DNA from: DASVLX01 sp035552275
GTDB taxonomy: Bacteria > Actinomycetota > Actinomycetes > Mycobacteriales > Pseudonocardiaceae
Assembly: GCA_035552275.1 (NCBI GenBank)
Contig: DASZLR010000169.1
Location: 1-27,192 of the forward strand
Direction: 5' to 3'
Length of the DNA stretch: 27,192 nt
The notes beneath the pieces were generated by a model that made no database searches, was not told the DNA's origin, and saw only the letters and a program-made list of their open reading frames with translations. Shown piece after piece: positions 7,518 to 14,548 of the stretch; position 1 is the first letter of the stretch; the number at the start of each line of letters is the position of its first letter. Position numbers and translations under genes: made by a program.

Positions 7518-8690
7518 GTGACCAGTTCTCCCGCGATGGGCACCAGGCCCGACGACGTTCGCCGGCACAATCGGGCCGCCCTGCTGCGCCGGCTGCACGT
7601 CAACGGACCGAGCACCCGCGCCGAACTGGCCACCGAACTCGGGCTCAACCGCAGCACGATCAAGGCGCTGGTGGACGGGCTGGCCGAGGACGGACTGGTC
7701 GAGGAGCGGCTGCCGTCGCGACGCAACGGCGCCGGCCGGCCGTCGCTGCTGGTGTTGCCCCAGGCGCAAGCCGCGGTGGTGCTCGCGGTGGACATTCAGG
7801 TGGAGCAGGTGGCGCTGGCGCTGGTCGGCATCGGCGGGGAGATCCTCGGCCGGGCGCGATGGAGCCTGCGGCGGGCGACCAGCGAGCCGCGCGAGGTGTT
7901 CACCAAGATCGTCGACTCCACCGCGCCGCTGTTCGAGGACCTGGGCGCTGAGGTGGTGGCCGTCGGCGTGTCGGTGCCGGGGGTGGTTCGGCACGCCGAC
8001 GGATTCGTGCACGAGGTGCCGAACCTGCGGTGGACCGATGTGCCGCTGGGCGGCTGGCTGACCCATGCGCTGCGGCGGCCCGTGCACATCGGCAATGACG
8101 GCGAGCTGGGCGCGCTCGCGGAACACCTGCGCGGGGTGGCCCGGGGCGCGGCCGACATGGTGTACATCAGCGCGGACATCGGCATCGGCGGCGGGGTGAT
8201 CGTCGGCGGTTCGTCATTGCGGGGGGCCGGCGGCCAGCACATCGGCGAGATCGGGCACATGGTGGTGCGGCCCGACGGGCGGCGGTGCTATTGCGGCAGC
8301 CGGGGTTGCTGGGAGACCGAGGTGGGGGAGCGGGCGCTGTGCCGGGCGCTGGGCCTGCCGGAAACCACGCCACGCGGCGCGATCGTGGCCGAACTGCGCA
8401 CTCTGGCGGCCGGAACCGACGTGCTGGACCGGCTGAGCGAGTTCGCCGAATGGCTGGCGCTGGGGCTGTGCAACGTGACCAACGTGCTGTGCCCGCAACT
8501 GCTGGTGCTCGGCGACCTGTTCACCGCCCTGCCGCCGGTGCTGGTCGAGCACGTGCAGCGGCTGGTCCGAGAGCGCAGCCTGGTCAGCCGGGCGCTGGGC
8601 GGGGTCGAGGTGGTGACCGCGGCGCTGGGTGCGGACGGCAAGCTGATCGGCGCCGCCGAGCTGGCGTTCGAGCCAGTGCTGGCAGGGTGA
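7518..8690 (+). CDS. xylR: ROK-family transcriptional repressor (XylR-like)
   Basis: The 390-residue product combines an N-terminal winged helix-turn-helix (about residues 12-78; STRAELATELGLNRSTIKALVDGL is the recognition region) with a ROK sugar-kinase-like domain. The ROK zinc site is complete: H247 followed by C257-Y-C259-G-S-R-G-C264. Related proteins bind a pentose and release operator DNA. Its place after the permease gene and the large dyad before the binding-protein gene make it the likely local repressor. The start is uncertain: GTG 7518, GTG 7497 and ATG 7536 are all in frame and none has a good ribosome binding site. GCGGTG recurs at exact 15-bp intervals (7477, 7492, 7507) in the 63-nt gap before it. 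Confidence 0.82.
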   Translation: MTSSPAMGTRPDDVRRHNRAALLRRLHVNGPSTRAELATELGLNRSTIKALVDGLAEDGLVEERLPSRRNGAGRPSLLVLPQAQAAVVLAVDIQVEQVALALVGIGGEILGRARWSLRRATSEPREVFTKIVDSTAPLFEDLGAEVVAVGVSVPGVVRHADGFVHEVPNLRWTDVPLGGWLTHALRRPVHIGNDGELGALAEHLRGVARGAADMVYISADIGIGGGVIVGGSSLRGAGGQHIGEIGHMVVRPDGRRCYCGSRGCWETEVGERALCRALGLPETTPRGAIVAELRTLAAGTDVLDRLSEFAEWLALGLCNVTNVLCPQLLVLGDLFTALPPVLVEHVQRLVRERSLVSRALGGVEVVTAALGADGKLIGAAELAFEPVLAG

Positions 8691-8700
8691 GGGCCGAGTG

Positions 8701-8738
8701 GCGAAGGGCGCGAAACCCGTCGGTTTCGCGCCCTTCGC
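8701..8738. terminator. Bidirectional terminator between xylR and the DUF7455 gene
   Basis: A perfect 17-bp stem, GCGAAGGGCGCGAAACC (8701-8717) with its complement at 8722-8738, encloses the tetraloop CGTC. It sits between two convergent genes and begins 10 nt after the ROK stop codon. There is no U-tract on either strand, as is usual in high-GC actinomycetes. Confidence 0.85.
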
Positions 8739-8760
8739 TGGCTTGGTCGTCCGGCGATGA

Positions 8761-8940
8761 CTACTCGCCCTGGACCTCCGCGGCCAGCTCCTGCAGCCGG
8801 TTGGCGTGCTCACGGGCGTGGTGCCCGCAGAACAGCAGCTCGCCTCCGGACGGAAGGATGGCCCGCACCCGCGCGGCAGCACCGCAACGGTCGCAGCGGT
8901 CAGCAGCGGTCAACTCGGGGCGGGTGAGTGTCGTTGTCAT
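8761..8940 (-). CDS. DUF7455 small zinc-ribbon-like protein
   Basis: The 59-residue product reads MTTTLTRPELTAADRCDRCG, then AAARVRAILPSGGELLFCGHH and a helical tail. C-x2-C (C16, C19) and C-G-H-H (from C38) form a likely single zinc site. This is a strongly conserved small actinobacterial protein, usually found near the principal sigma factor genes, with no known function. The ATG at 8940 has a GGAGGGAG purine tract just upstream. A longer in-frame reading to 8997 lacks support. It is transcribed toward the 17-bp terminator hairpin. Confidence 0.8.
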   Translation of the reverse strand: MTTTLTRPELTAADRCDRCGAAARVRAILPSGGELLFCGHHAREHANRLQELAAEVQGE

Positions 8941-8959
8941 GGAGTTCTCCCTCCGTCCC

Positions 8960-8979
8960 GGTACCGGTAGTCCGGTACC
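8960..8979 (-). other. Leader hairpin upstream of the DUF7455 gene
   Basis: Perfect 8-bp arms GGTACCGG (8960-8967) and CCGGTACC (8972-8979) enclose a 4-nt loop. It lies about 20 nt before the DUF7455 start codon, just upstream of its ribosome binding site. It could be an RNA element or a protein-binding dyad; function is unknown. Confidence 0.4.
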
Positions 8980-9181
8980 TCTTCCAGCTACGACCACGTC
9001 GGACGTGCTCGCCGCGTGTTCGTTGCCTCCACTCTTGCAGACGCTTGAGGGACCGCAAGTGTTCCCACGCAGTTGGGATGGCGGTCACGGCAGAAGTACC
9101 CGAATGCAGCAGCGGCAACCGTTACGGCCGTTTCGGTGGGTGACGAAGTGAGTGCGCTGAGATCAACATCACGGCACTGAA

Positions 9182-9197
9182 AGTGATCTCTATCACT
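9182..9197. promoter_or_regulatory. 16-bp dyad, possible repressor operator
   Basis: AGTGATCTCTATCACT has perfect 6-bp arms around CTCT. It matches 12 of 16 positions of the dre site bound by the GntR/HutC regulator DasR, as remembered. Read on the minus strand the adjoining ATCAGTGATAGAGA equals part of the tet operator. Neither resemblance has a partner gene in the window. It lies 49 bp beyond the stop of the minus-strand membrane gene and about 240 bp upstream of the DUF7455 gene. Confidence 0.3.
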
Positions 9198-9245
9198 GAT
9201 TTTGGCTCTTGAACGGCGTGCGAGCCTACGCACAGCGTCCACAGG

Positions 9246-9704
9246 TCACTTTGTCCGCCCTGAGAGAACATGGCCGCTGCGGCGGATCCACAGCAGACCG
9301 AGGATCGGCAAGATCACCGGAACGTAGCCGTAACCGTCGCCGTACAGCGACCAGACCGTAGCGTCCGGAAACGCGGCCGGGTCGAGCACGCTGGCGGTGC
9401 CGACGGCGAGCACACCGATCAACTCGACCGTGCAGGACACCGTGGCCACCAGGCGCGAGGTGCGGCCGCCGCGGGCGAAACAGACGGTGGCCACGATGTA
9501 CACCACGCCGGACAGCGCGGACAGCAGATAGGCCAGCGGCGCCCGGTCGAACTGGGTGGCGATCTGCACGCCTGAACGGGCGGTCGCGGCCAGCGCGAAC
9601 ACCGCGTAGACGGCGATCAGCACCCGGCCGGGACCGCCGCGGGTCGCCTCCCGCAGTTGCGCCTCGGACCCGGCGGGCTCGGAGGACCCGGTTGACTCAG
9701 GCAT
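9246..9704 (-). CDS. Conserved actinobacterial membrane protein, function unknown
   Basis: The 152-residue product has a short polar N-terminus and four hydrophobic segments (about residues 27-47, 58-78, 85-108 and 125-142). The loop VWSLYGDGYGYVPVILPILG before the last segment is the most distinctive part. The family was not recognised beyond 'small integral membrane protein'. Its ATG overlaps the stop of the upstream minus-strand gene by 8 nt (ATGCCTGA), so the two are probably translated together and may form a complex. Confidence 0.7.
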   Translation of the reverse strand: MPESTGSSEPAGSEAQLREATRGGPGRVLIAVYAVFALAATARSGVQIATQFDRAPLAYLLSALSGVVYIVATVCFARGGRTSRLVATVSCTVELIGVLAVGTASVLDPAAFPDATVWSLYGDGYGYVPVILPILGLLWIRRSGHVLSGRTK

Positions 9705-10074
9705 TGCCGCTCCAGATCTGGTTCATCCGCACGATCAGGACGGGGATCACGAGGCAGGCCACCAGCAGGACGCCCATGCCCCAACGGCTGCGTTCGGCCA
9801 CCGACCACCAACCGGCGGCGGGCAGGACAATCAGCGAGCCGACCAGGTAGCCGACGAACACCGGCGCCCGGACCGGGCCGTGCGGTTCGGTCAGCGCGAT
9901 GACGGCGGCCACCGCGAGCACGAGCAGGCCGATCTCGATCAGCGCCAGGCCGCCGAGCAGATAGATCTTGCCAACCGGCCGGGACAGCAACATGAGCACC
10001 AGCGACCACACCGCGCCGACCAGCGAGGCGATGATGAGCGCGGTGGCCAGCGCGCTAGCCAATGGAGCAGTCAC
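9697..10074 (-). CDS. Small membrane protein, function unknown
   Basis: The 125-residue product has four hydrophobic segments (about residues 6-30, 38-62, 70-88 and 98-116), with SRPVGKIYLLGGLALIEIG between the first two. It is first in a two-gene minus-strand unit with the following membrane gene, which it overlaps by 8 nt. The arrangement upstream of sigA-region genes suggests a conserved pair, but no function is assigned. The ATG at 10074 gives a compact start directly at the first membrane segment. Confidence 0.65.
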   Translation of the reverse strand: MTAPLASALATALIIASLVGAVWSLVLMLLSRPVGKIYLLGGLALIEIGLLVLAVAAVIALTEPHGPVRAPVFVGYLVGSLIVLPAAGWWSVAERSRWGMGVLLVACLVIPVLIVRMNQIWSGNA

Positions 10075-10206
10075 CCCGGCAGTATCTGCCCGCCGGCCTC
10101 GCCAGTGATCAGCTGGGTGGCCGAGCCCAACTTGTTAACTCCAAGCCCTTGCCGTAACGGACGTCGGTTTTGATGCGACGGATCGTTTGACCTAAGGGTG
10201 TGAGAC

Positions 10207-11883
10207 ATGGCATATCGGTTCAATCCGCCGCCGAGTTGGCCGAAAGCACCTGAAGGGTGGTCACCGCCCCCTGGGTGGCGCCCACCGGCCGACTGGCCGC
10301 AGCCGCCTGAATCCTGGCCGCTGTGGGTGCCGGAGAAGCCTGGACCCGGTTTTCATGACGACGTGGCGGGATCACCACAGAGCGGACAGACCCCGCTACC
10401 TCAGTCGCCAGCCCACGACGGGAACGCAGGTTTGTTCGGGGTCCGCAAGAGGCTTCGACAGGTTGAGTTGGAGCTCCACGCGGCCCACGACGAAACTCGT
10501 CAAGTCCGGGCAGCGATCCAGGTAGAACAGGACAAATCCGCGTCGTGGAAAACGCAGCTGCACGAGGCCGCGGCCCGGAATGCGGCTCTCGTTGCTCGAC
10601 TGGACGATCTGGCGGATCGCTACGCAACGTTACGAGGCAAGGACGCCGTGGCCCTTGACCAAGAGATTCGCGAAACCCGTCAGGCGCTTGCTCAGCTGGC
10701 CGCTGAGGCGGTGTCTCGGCGCGCGGCGGAAGCGCGCCAGCATGAAGAGGCCACCGGTGTGCTGACCGACCTCAGCCGGCAGATCGAGAACGCGCGAGCT
10801 GAATTGGAAATAAGTAGGCAGCAGATCGTTGAGACCAAGGAAACAGCTCTGCTACAGGAGGCCGGGATTTATGAATATCGTCACGTCCTCGCTGATGCGG
10901 TCGCCTATAAGGCCGCCTTGGAACGGCTGAAGGACACTGTCAAGACATTCGCCAAGAACAACCTTGCGATCACGGCGACGACGAATTGGACAGTCAACAA
11001 CTCGGCTGCGGAAGGTCAACGTATGGTGCGTGACTTCTCAAAATTGATGTTGCGGGCGTATAACGCGGAAGCCGACAACTGCGTCAGATCCATGCGACCT
11101 TATCGGCTGGAGTCCTCCAAAGATCGCCTCAACAAGATCAGAGAGATCATCTCCCGTCTCGGTAAGACCATGCATATAAACATTTCCACTCGTTACCATG
11201 AGCTTCGTCTCAGTGAACTTGAGCTAACTGCGGACTACCTAGCGAAGGTTGAAGAAGAAAAGGATCGTATACGGGTCGAGCGCGAGCGCCAACGTGACGA
11301 GCAGCAGGCTCGTCGCGAGTTCGAGCGAGAGAAGGCGAGACTCAGTAAGGAGATGACACACTGGCAGACCGCTATGCAGAAGTGGGCCAGTGCTGGCGAC
11401 GAAGCCAAGATCGCAGAGGCGCGAGCCAAAGTGGAGGAGATCGCCGAGGGAATTAGGGGGGTTGAGGAGCGGGAAGCTAACATTCGGACCGGCTGGGTTT
11501 ATGTAATCTCCAACATTGGGTCATTTGGTGATAATGTCGTCAAGATTGGGCTGACCAGGCGTCTGGACCCAATGGAGCGAGTACGAGAGTTGGGCGATGC
11601 GTCAGTTCCGTTTAAATTCGACGTCCACGCAGTGATATTTGACGCCGACGCGGTGAGTCTGGAGACGAAGCTACATCAAAGACTTGCTAACCAGCGGGTC
11701 AATCGCGTGAATTTCCGACGTGAATTTTTTTACGTGGCACCGGCGGAGGTTCTCGAGATTCTGCACGAAATGGGCCTACAGGACAACCTGGTCGACTACG
11801 TGCAGGAGCCGGAGGCGCAGGAGTGGCGTTCCAGCCAGCGACTGGCCAATGTCGTAGCACCGACCGTTTCAACGGGATCCTGA
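10207..11883 (+). CDS. DUF4041 and GIY-YIG (T5orf172-type) nuclease-like protein
   Basis: The 558-residue product has a modular layout. Residues 1-44 are W/P repeats (PPPSWPKAPEGW, PPPGWRPPADW, PQPPESW), an N-terminal module found in various actinobacterial proteins. Long coiled coils follow (about 78-215). Next comes a DUF4041-like region (about 215-345; VRDFSKLMLRAYNAEADNC), a second charged coil (345-425), and a GIY-YIG domain of the T5orf172/MUG113 type. In that domain GWVYVISN (429-436), KIGLTRRLDPMERVREL (446-462), E486-x3-H490 and NFRREFF (502-508) are visible. Such proteins are common in phages and genomic islands; the biological role is not established. Codons with A/T third positions (AAATTGATG, ATATTT, GAATTTTTT) set it apart from its neighbours and suggest recent transfer. 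AAGGG lies 8 nt before the ATG. It converges on sigA. Confidence 0.8.
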   Translation: MAYRFNPPPSWPKAPEGWSPPPGWRPPADWPQPPESWPLWVPEKPGPGFHDDVAGSPQSGQTPLPQSPAHDGNAGLFGVRKRLRQVELELHAAHDETRQVRAAIQVEQDKSASWKTQLHEAAARNAALVARLDDLADRYATLRGKDAVALDQEIRETRQALAQLAAEAVSRRAAEARQHEEATGVLTDLSRQIENARAELEISRQQIVETKETALLQEAGIYEYRHVLADAVAYKAALERLKDTVKTFAKNNLAITATTNWTVNNSAAEGQRMVRDFSKLMLRAYNAEADNCVRSMRPYRLESSKDRLNKIREIISRLGKTMHINISTRYHELRLSELELTADYLAKVEEEKDRIRVERERQRDEQQARREFEREKARLSKEMTHWQTAMQKWASAGDEAKIAEARAKVEEIAEGIRGVEEREANIRTGWVYVISNIGSFGDNVVKIGLTRRLDPMERVRELGDASVPFKFDVHAVIFDADAVSLETKLHQRLANQRVNRVNFRREFFYVAPAEVLEILHEMGLQDNLVDYVQEPEAQEWRSSQRLANVVAPTVSTGS

Positions 11884-11901
11884 TCGAAACTGTTGTGCTA
11901 A

Positions 11902-11947
11902 CGCTGGTGGGGGCTGGGCCGACAATGCGGCCCAGCCCCCACCAGCG
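11902..11947. terminator. Bidirectional terminator between the DUF4041 gene and sigA
   Basis: A perfect 19-bp stem, CGCTGGTGGGGGCTGGGCC (11902-11920) with its complement at 11929-11947, encloses an 8-nt loop. It lies 18 nt after the DUF4041 stop and 11 nt beyond the sigA stop, so it can end both transcripts. There is no U-tract. Confidence 0.87.
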
Positions 11948-11958
11948 TGGATAATGCC

Positions 11959-13422
11959 TCAGTCGAGGTAGTCGCGCAGGACCTGCGAGCGCGACGGGTG
12001 GCGCAGCTTCGACATCGTCTTGGACTCGATCTGCCGGATGCGCTCCCGGGTCACCCCGTATACCTGGCCGATCTCGTCCAGGGTGCGCGGCTGGCCATCG
12101 GTCAGGCCGAACCGCAGCCGCACCACGCCGGCCTCGCGCTCGGACAGCGTCGCCAGCACGGACTGCAGCTGGTCCTGCAACAGCGTGAACGACACCGCGT
12201 CCACGGCCACCACGGCCTCGGAGTCCTCGATGAAGTCACCGAGCTGCGAGTCGCCCTCGTCGCCGATGGTCTGGTCCAGCGAGATGGGCTCCCGGGCGTA
12301 CTGCTGGATCTCCAGCACCTTCTCCGGGGTGATGTCCATTTCCTTGGCCAGCTCCTCGGGCGTGGGCTCGCGGCCCAGGTCCTGGAGCAACTCGCGCTGG
12401 ATGCGGCCCAGCTTGTTGATGACCTCGACCATGTGCACCGGAATGCGGATGGTGCGCGCCTGGTCCGCCATGGCCCGGGTGATGGCCTGCCGGATCCACC
12501 AGGTGGCGTACGTGGAGAACTTGTAGCCCTTGGTGTAGTCGAACTTCTCCACCGCGCGGATCAGGCCCAGGTTGCCCTCCTGGATCAGATCCAGGAACGC
12601 CATGCCGCGACCGGTGTAGCGCTTGGCCAGCGAGACGACCAGTCGGAGATTTGCCTCCAACAGGTGGTTCTTGGCGCGCTCGCCGTCCCGGATGATCCAG
12701 CGCAGATCCCGCCGCATCTGGGTGGAGAGCTTCTCGCTCTCGTCCTCGGCCTTGCGCGACCGCTCGGCGGCGTAGAGCCCGGCCTCGATCCGCTTGGCGA
12801 GCTCGACCTCCTCCTCCGCGTTGAGCAGCGCGACCTTGCCGATCTGCTTGAGGTAGGCGCGAACCGAGTCCGCCGACGCGGTCAGCTCGGCGTCCTTGCG
12901 CGCCTGGCGGAGCGCCTCGGACTCCTCCTCGTCCCAGACGAAGTCGCCGTCCTTGGCGTCCTTGGCCGCTTCGTCGGTCACTTCCTCGACAACATCCTCG
13001 CCGAGGTCGACCTCCACGTCCTCCAGGTCCTCCGGCGCGACGTCACCCTCGAGCTCGCCTTCCGGCTCCTCGCCCTCGGCGCCCGGCGTGCCGGCGGCCT
13101 TCGGGCCAGCCTTGGCCCCGGCCGCCCCTGTCTTGCCGGCGGTCTTGGCCGTCTTGGCCCCGGTCTTCGCTGGCGCGGCCTTGGCGGTCGACGCGGCTCG
13201 CTTGGCGCCACGGGCGGCGGGCTTCTTCGCCGTGGTCGTCTTCTTCGCGGGTGTCTTGGTCGCCGAAGCTGAATTGGTCGCCGAGGCGGCCGATGTCGCG
13301 GTGTCGACTTCCTCGACATCCGCCACCGCCGACACGGCTTGCGCCGGCGCGGTGCTGGTCGTCGTCTTGGCGGCGCTCGCTGAACTGCTGGAGCGTCGGG
13401 TTGCGGTCTCTGCGGCTGCCAC
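11959..13422 (-). CDS. sigA: Principal RNA polymerase sigma factor SigA (HrdB/RpoD)
   Basis: The 487-residue product is the housekeeping group 1 sigma factor that directs core RNA polymerase to most promoters. The first ~150 residues are a low-complexity A/K/T-rich and then acidic extension, typical of actinobacterial SigA. The conserved part starts at GDFVWDEEESEALRQARKDA. Region 1.2 is DSVRAYLKQIGKVALLNAEE. Region 2 includes NLRLVVSLAKRYTGRGMAFL and YKFSTYATWWIRQAI, which recognises and melts the -10. Region 3 is VHMVEVINKLGRIQRELL, and region 4.2 VTRERIRQIESKTMSKLRH reads the -35. The GTG at 13422 was chosen because GAAAGGG lies 5 nt upstream and the product then begins AAAETATRR as in relatives. 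A TTG 20 codons earlier is less likely. It anchors the whole region by synteny. Confidence 0.97.
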   Translation of the reverse strand: MAAAETATRRSSSSASAAKTTTSTAPAQAVSAVADVEEVDTATSAASATNSASATKTPAKKTTTAKKPAARGAKRAASTAKAAPAKTGAKTAKTAGKTGAAGAKAGPKAAGTPGAEGEEPEGELEGDVAPEDLEDVEVDLGEDVVEEVTDEAAKDAKDGDFVWDEEESEALRQARKDAELTASADSVRAYLKQIGKVALLNAEEEVELAKRIEAGLYAAERSRKAEDESEKLSTQMRRDLRWIIRDGERAKNHLLEANLRLVVSLAKRYTGRGMAFLDLIQEGNLGLIRAVEKFDYTKGYKFSTYATWWIRQAITRAMADQARTIRIPVHMVEVINKLGRIQRELLQDLGREPTPEELAKEMDITPEKVLEIQQYAREPISLDQTIGDEGDSQLGDFIEDSEAVVAVDAVSFTLLQDQLQSVLATLSEREAGVVRLRFGLTDGQPRTLDEIGQVYGVTRERIRQIESKTMSKLRHPSRSQVLRDYLD

Positions 13423-13529
13423 GTACGCCCTTTCGGAACTATCGATCAACGGCTGTCGAGGCGAGCGGACCTCGGTCGCCAATAAAGTTCGGGGAACCCC
13501 GTCGCTTCCCGACGACGGGCACGCGTTCC

Positions 13530-13535
13530 ATTGTA
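13530..13535 (-). promoter_or_regulatory. Candidate sigA -10 box
   Basis: On the minus strand TACAAT (13535 to 13530) matches 5 of 6 consensus -10 bases, in an otherwise G+C-rich gap, and would give a leader of about 100 nt for sigA. No good -35 lies 16-18 bp upstream (GCACTC at 17 bp), so an activator or extended -10 contacts may be needed. Confidence 0.35.
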
Positions 13536-13570
13536 ACTACGTCGGGACGGGGGAGTGCTCGCCCAGCGGG

Positions 13571-13634
13571 ATCAGTGCCGATTCAGTGTCGGATCGATGC
13601 CAGATCAGAGCCGATCAGAGCCGCTCAGTGCCGG
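13571..13634. repeat. Six degenerate ~10-bp repeats upstream of sigA
   Basis: Units related to ATCAGWGCCG follow each other: ATCAGTGCCG (13571), ATTCAGTGTCGG (13581), ATCGATGCCAG (13593), ATCAGAGCCG (13604 and 13614, identical) and CTCAGTGCCGG (13624). They are phased at about one helical turn, lie upstream of the candidate sigA promoter, and run into the stop codon of ppgK. They could be slippage products or a protein-binding array. Confidence 0.55.
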
Positions 13635-14386
13635 ATACCGTGCTTCGCGGCCGCCGCCGCGCCGACGATGCCGGCGTCGTTCTGCAGCGTCGCCGCCACC
13701 ACCTTCGTGCGAACGTCCAGCAGCGGCAGCCACTTGTCGGCCTTCCGGCTGATGCCGCCGCCCACGATGATGAGGTCGGGCCAGATCAGGTTCTCCAGCG
13801 TGCGGAGGTAGCGGGACACCCGGTGCGTCCAGTCGTGCCAGGACAGGTCCTTGTCCTCCTTGACCGATGCCGCGGCGCGCTTCTCGCCGTCGTGCCCATC
13901 GACCTCGATGTGGCCGAGTTCGGTGTTGGGCACCAGCTGGCCGTCGAGGAACAGCGCGCTGCCGATGCCGGTGCCGAAGGTGAGCAGCACGACGACACCC
14001 TTCCGGTCGACGTCCTGCCCGAACCTCATTTCGGCCATGCCGGCCGCGTCGGCGTCGTTGAGCACCGTCACCTGATCGCGGGTCATCCCGAGCCGACTGG
14101 CGAACAGCGCGGCCGCGTCGGTGTTGGTCCAGTTGGCGTCGATGTTCGCGGCGGTGAGCGCGGTGCCCCGCTTGATGACACAGGGCAGGGTGACGCCCAG
14201 CGGCTCGGTCCAGCCGAACTTCTGCACGATCTCGGCGACCACATCGGCCACCGCGTCCGGCGTGGAGGGCTGCGGCGTGGCGATCTTCAGCCGTTCACCG
14301 TCGAGTGATCCGGCATCGAGGTCCACCCAACAGCCCTTGATGCCCGATCCGCCGATATCGATCCCGAAACCACGGGTGGTGCCCAT
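13625..14386 (-). CDS. ppgK: Polyphosphate glucokinase
   Basis: The 253-residue product phosphorylates glucose to glucose 6-phosphate using inorganic polyphosphate (and usually ATP). The ROK/actin-fold signatures are GFGIDIGGSGIKG (phosphate-1 loop, residues 6-18), VLNDADAAGMAEM with the catalytic aspartate, LTFGTGIGSALF (phosphate-2 loop) and the adenosine/poly(P) region LIIVGGGISRKADKWLPLL. Length and motifs match actinobacterial PpgK. The ATG at 14386 has AGGAAGG 7 nt upstream. A TAGGGT -10-like box (14432 to 14427, minus) may serve it. It lies next to sigA on the same strand with a 202-bp gap. The suhB-type gene found beside ppgK in M. tuberculosis is missing here. Confidence 0.95.
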   Translation of the reverse strand: MGTTRGFGIDIGGSGIKGCWVDLDAGSLDGERLKIATPQPSTPDAVADVVAEIVQKFGWTEPLGVTLPCVIKRGTALTAANIDANWTNTDAAALFASRLGMTRDQVTVLNDADAAGMAEMRFGQDVDRKGVVVLLTFGTGIGSALFLDGQLVPNTELGHIEVDGHDGEKRAAASVKEDKDLSWHDWTHRVSRYLRTLENLIWPDLIIVGGGISRKADKWLPLLDVRTKVVAATLQNDAGIVGAAAAAKHGIRH

Positions 14387-14548
14387 CCCCGGACCTTCCT
14401 ACTCGATTCAGCCCCCGTGGCGGCAAACCCTAGCGTGTGACCGGCGGCGGCAGCGAAGATCCACCATCTTCCCCCGTTGGAGTGGCGAGACACCAGTGCG
14501 GTCGCCGGGGATCGCGCGGATGTCTTTCGGTGGACTCGGTGACGGTCG

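Larger units (their letters stand above)
8941..9245. other. 305-bp intergenic region with two dyads
   Basis: No gene is apparent. It should contain the promoter for the DUF7455 gene on the minus strand, but no convincing -35/-10 pair was found. Two structured sites stand out. One is the hairpin GGTACCGG-TAGT-CCGGTACC (8960-8979), 20 nt before the DUF7455 start and so in its leader. The other is the 16-bp dyad AGTGAT-CTCT-ATCACT (9182-9197). Confidence 0.5.

Noticed and set aside
5889..8126. A 745-codon open frame on the minus strand across the permease and ROK genes
   Set aside because: It is antisense to two clear genes, with H/R/Q-rich, low-complexity translation and no motifs, which is typical of high-GC shadow frames.
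9182..9205. Match to part of the tet operator
   Set aside because: Only a partial match and no tetR or tetracycline resistance gene is present; kept only as a generic dyad.
10075..10206. Possible tRNA fragment or attachment site before the DUF4041 gene
   Set aside because: No cloverleaf, no direct repeat matching the region after 11883, and no integrase gene.
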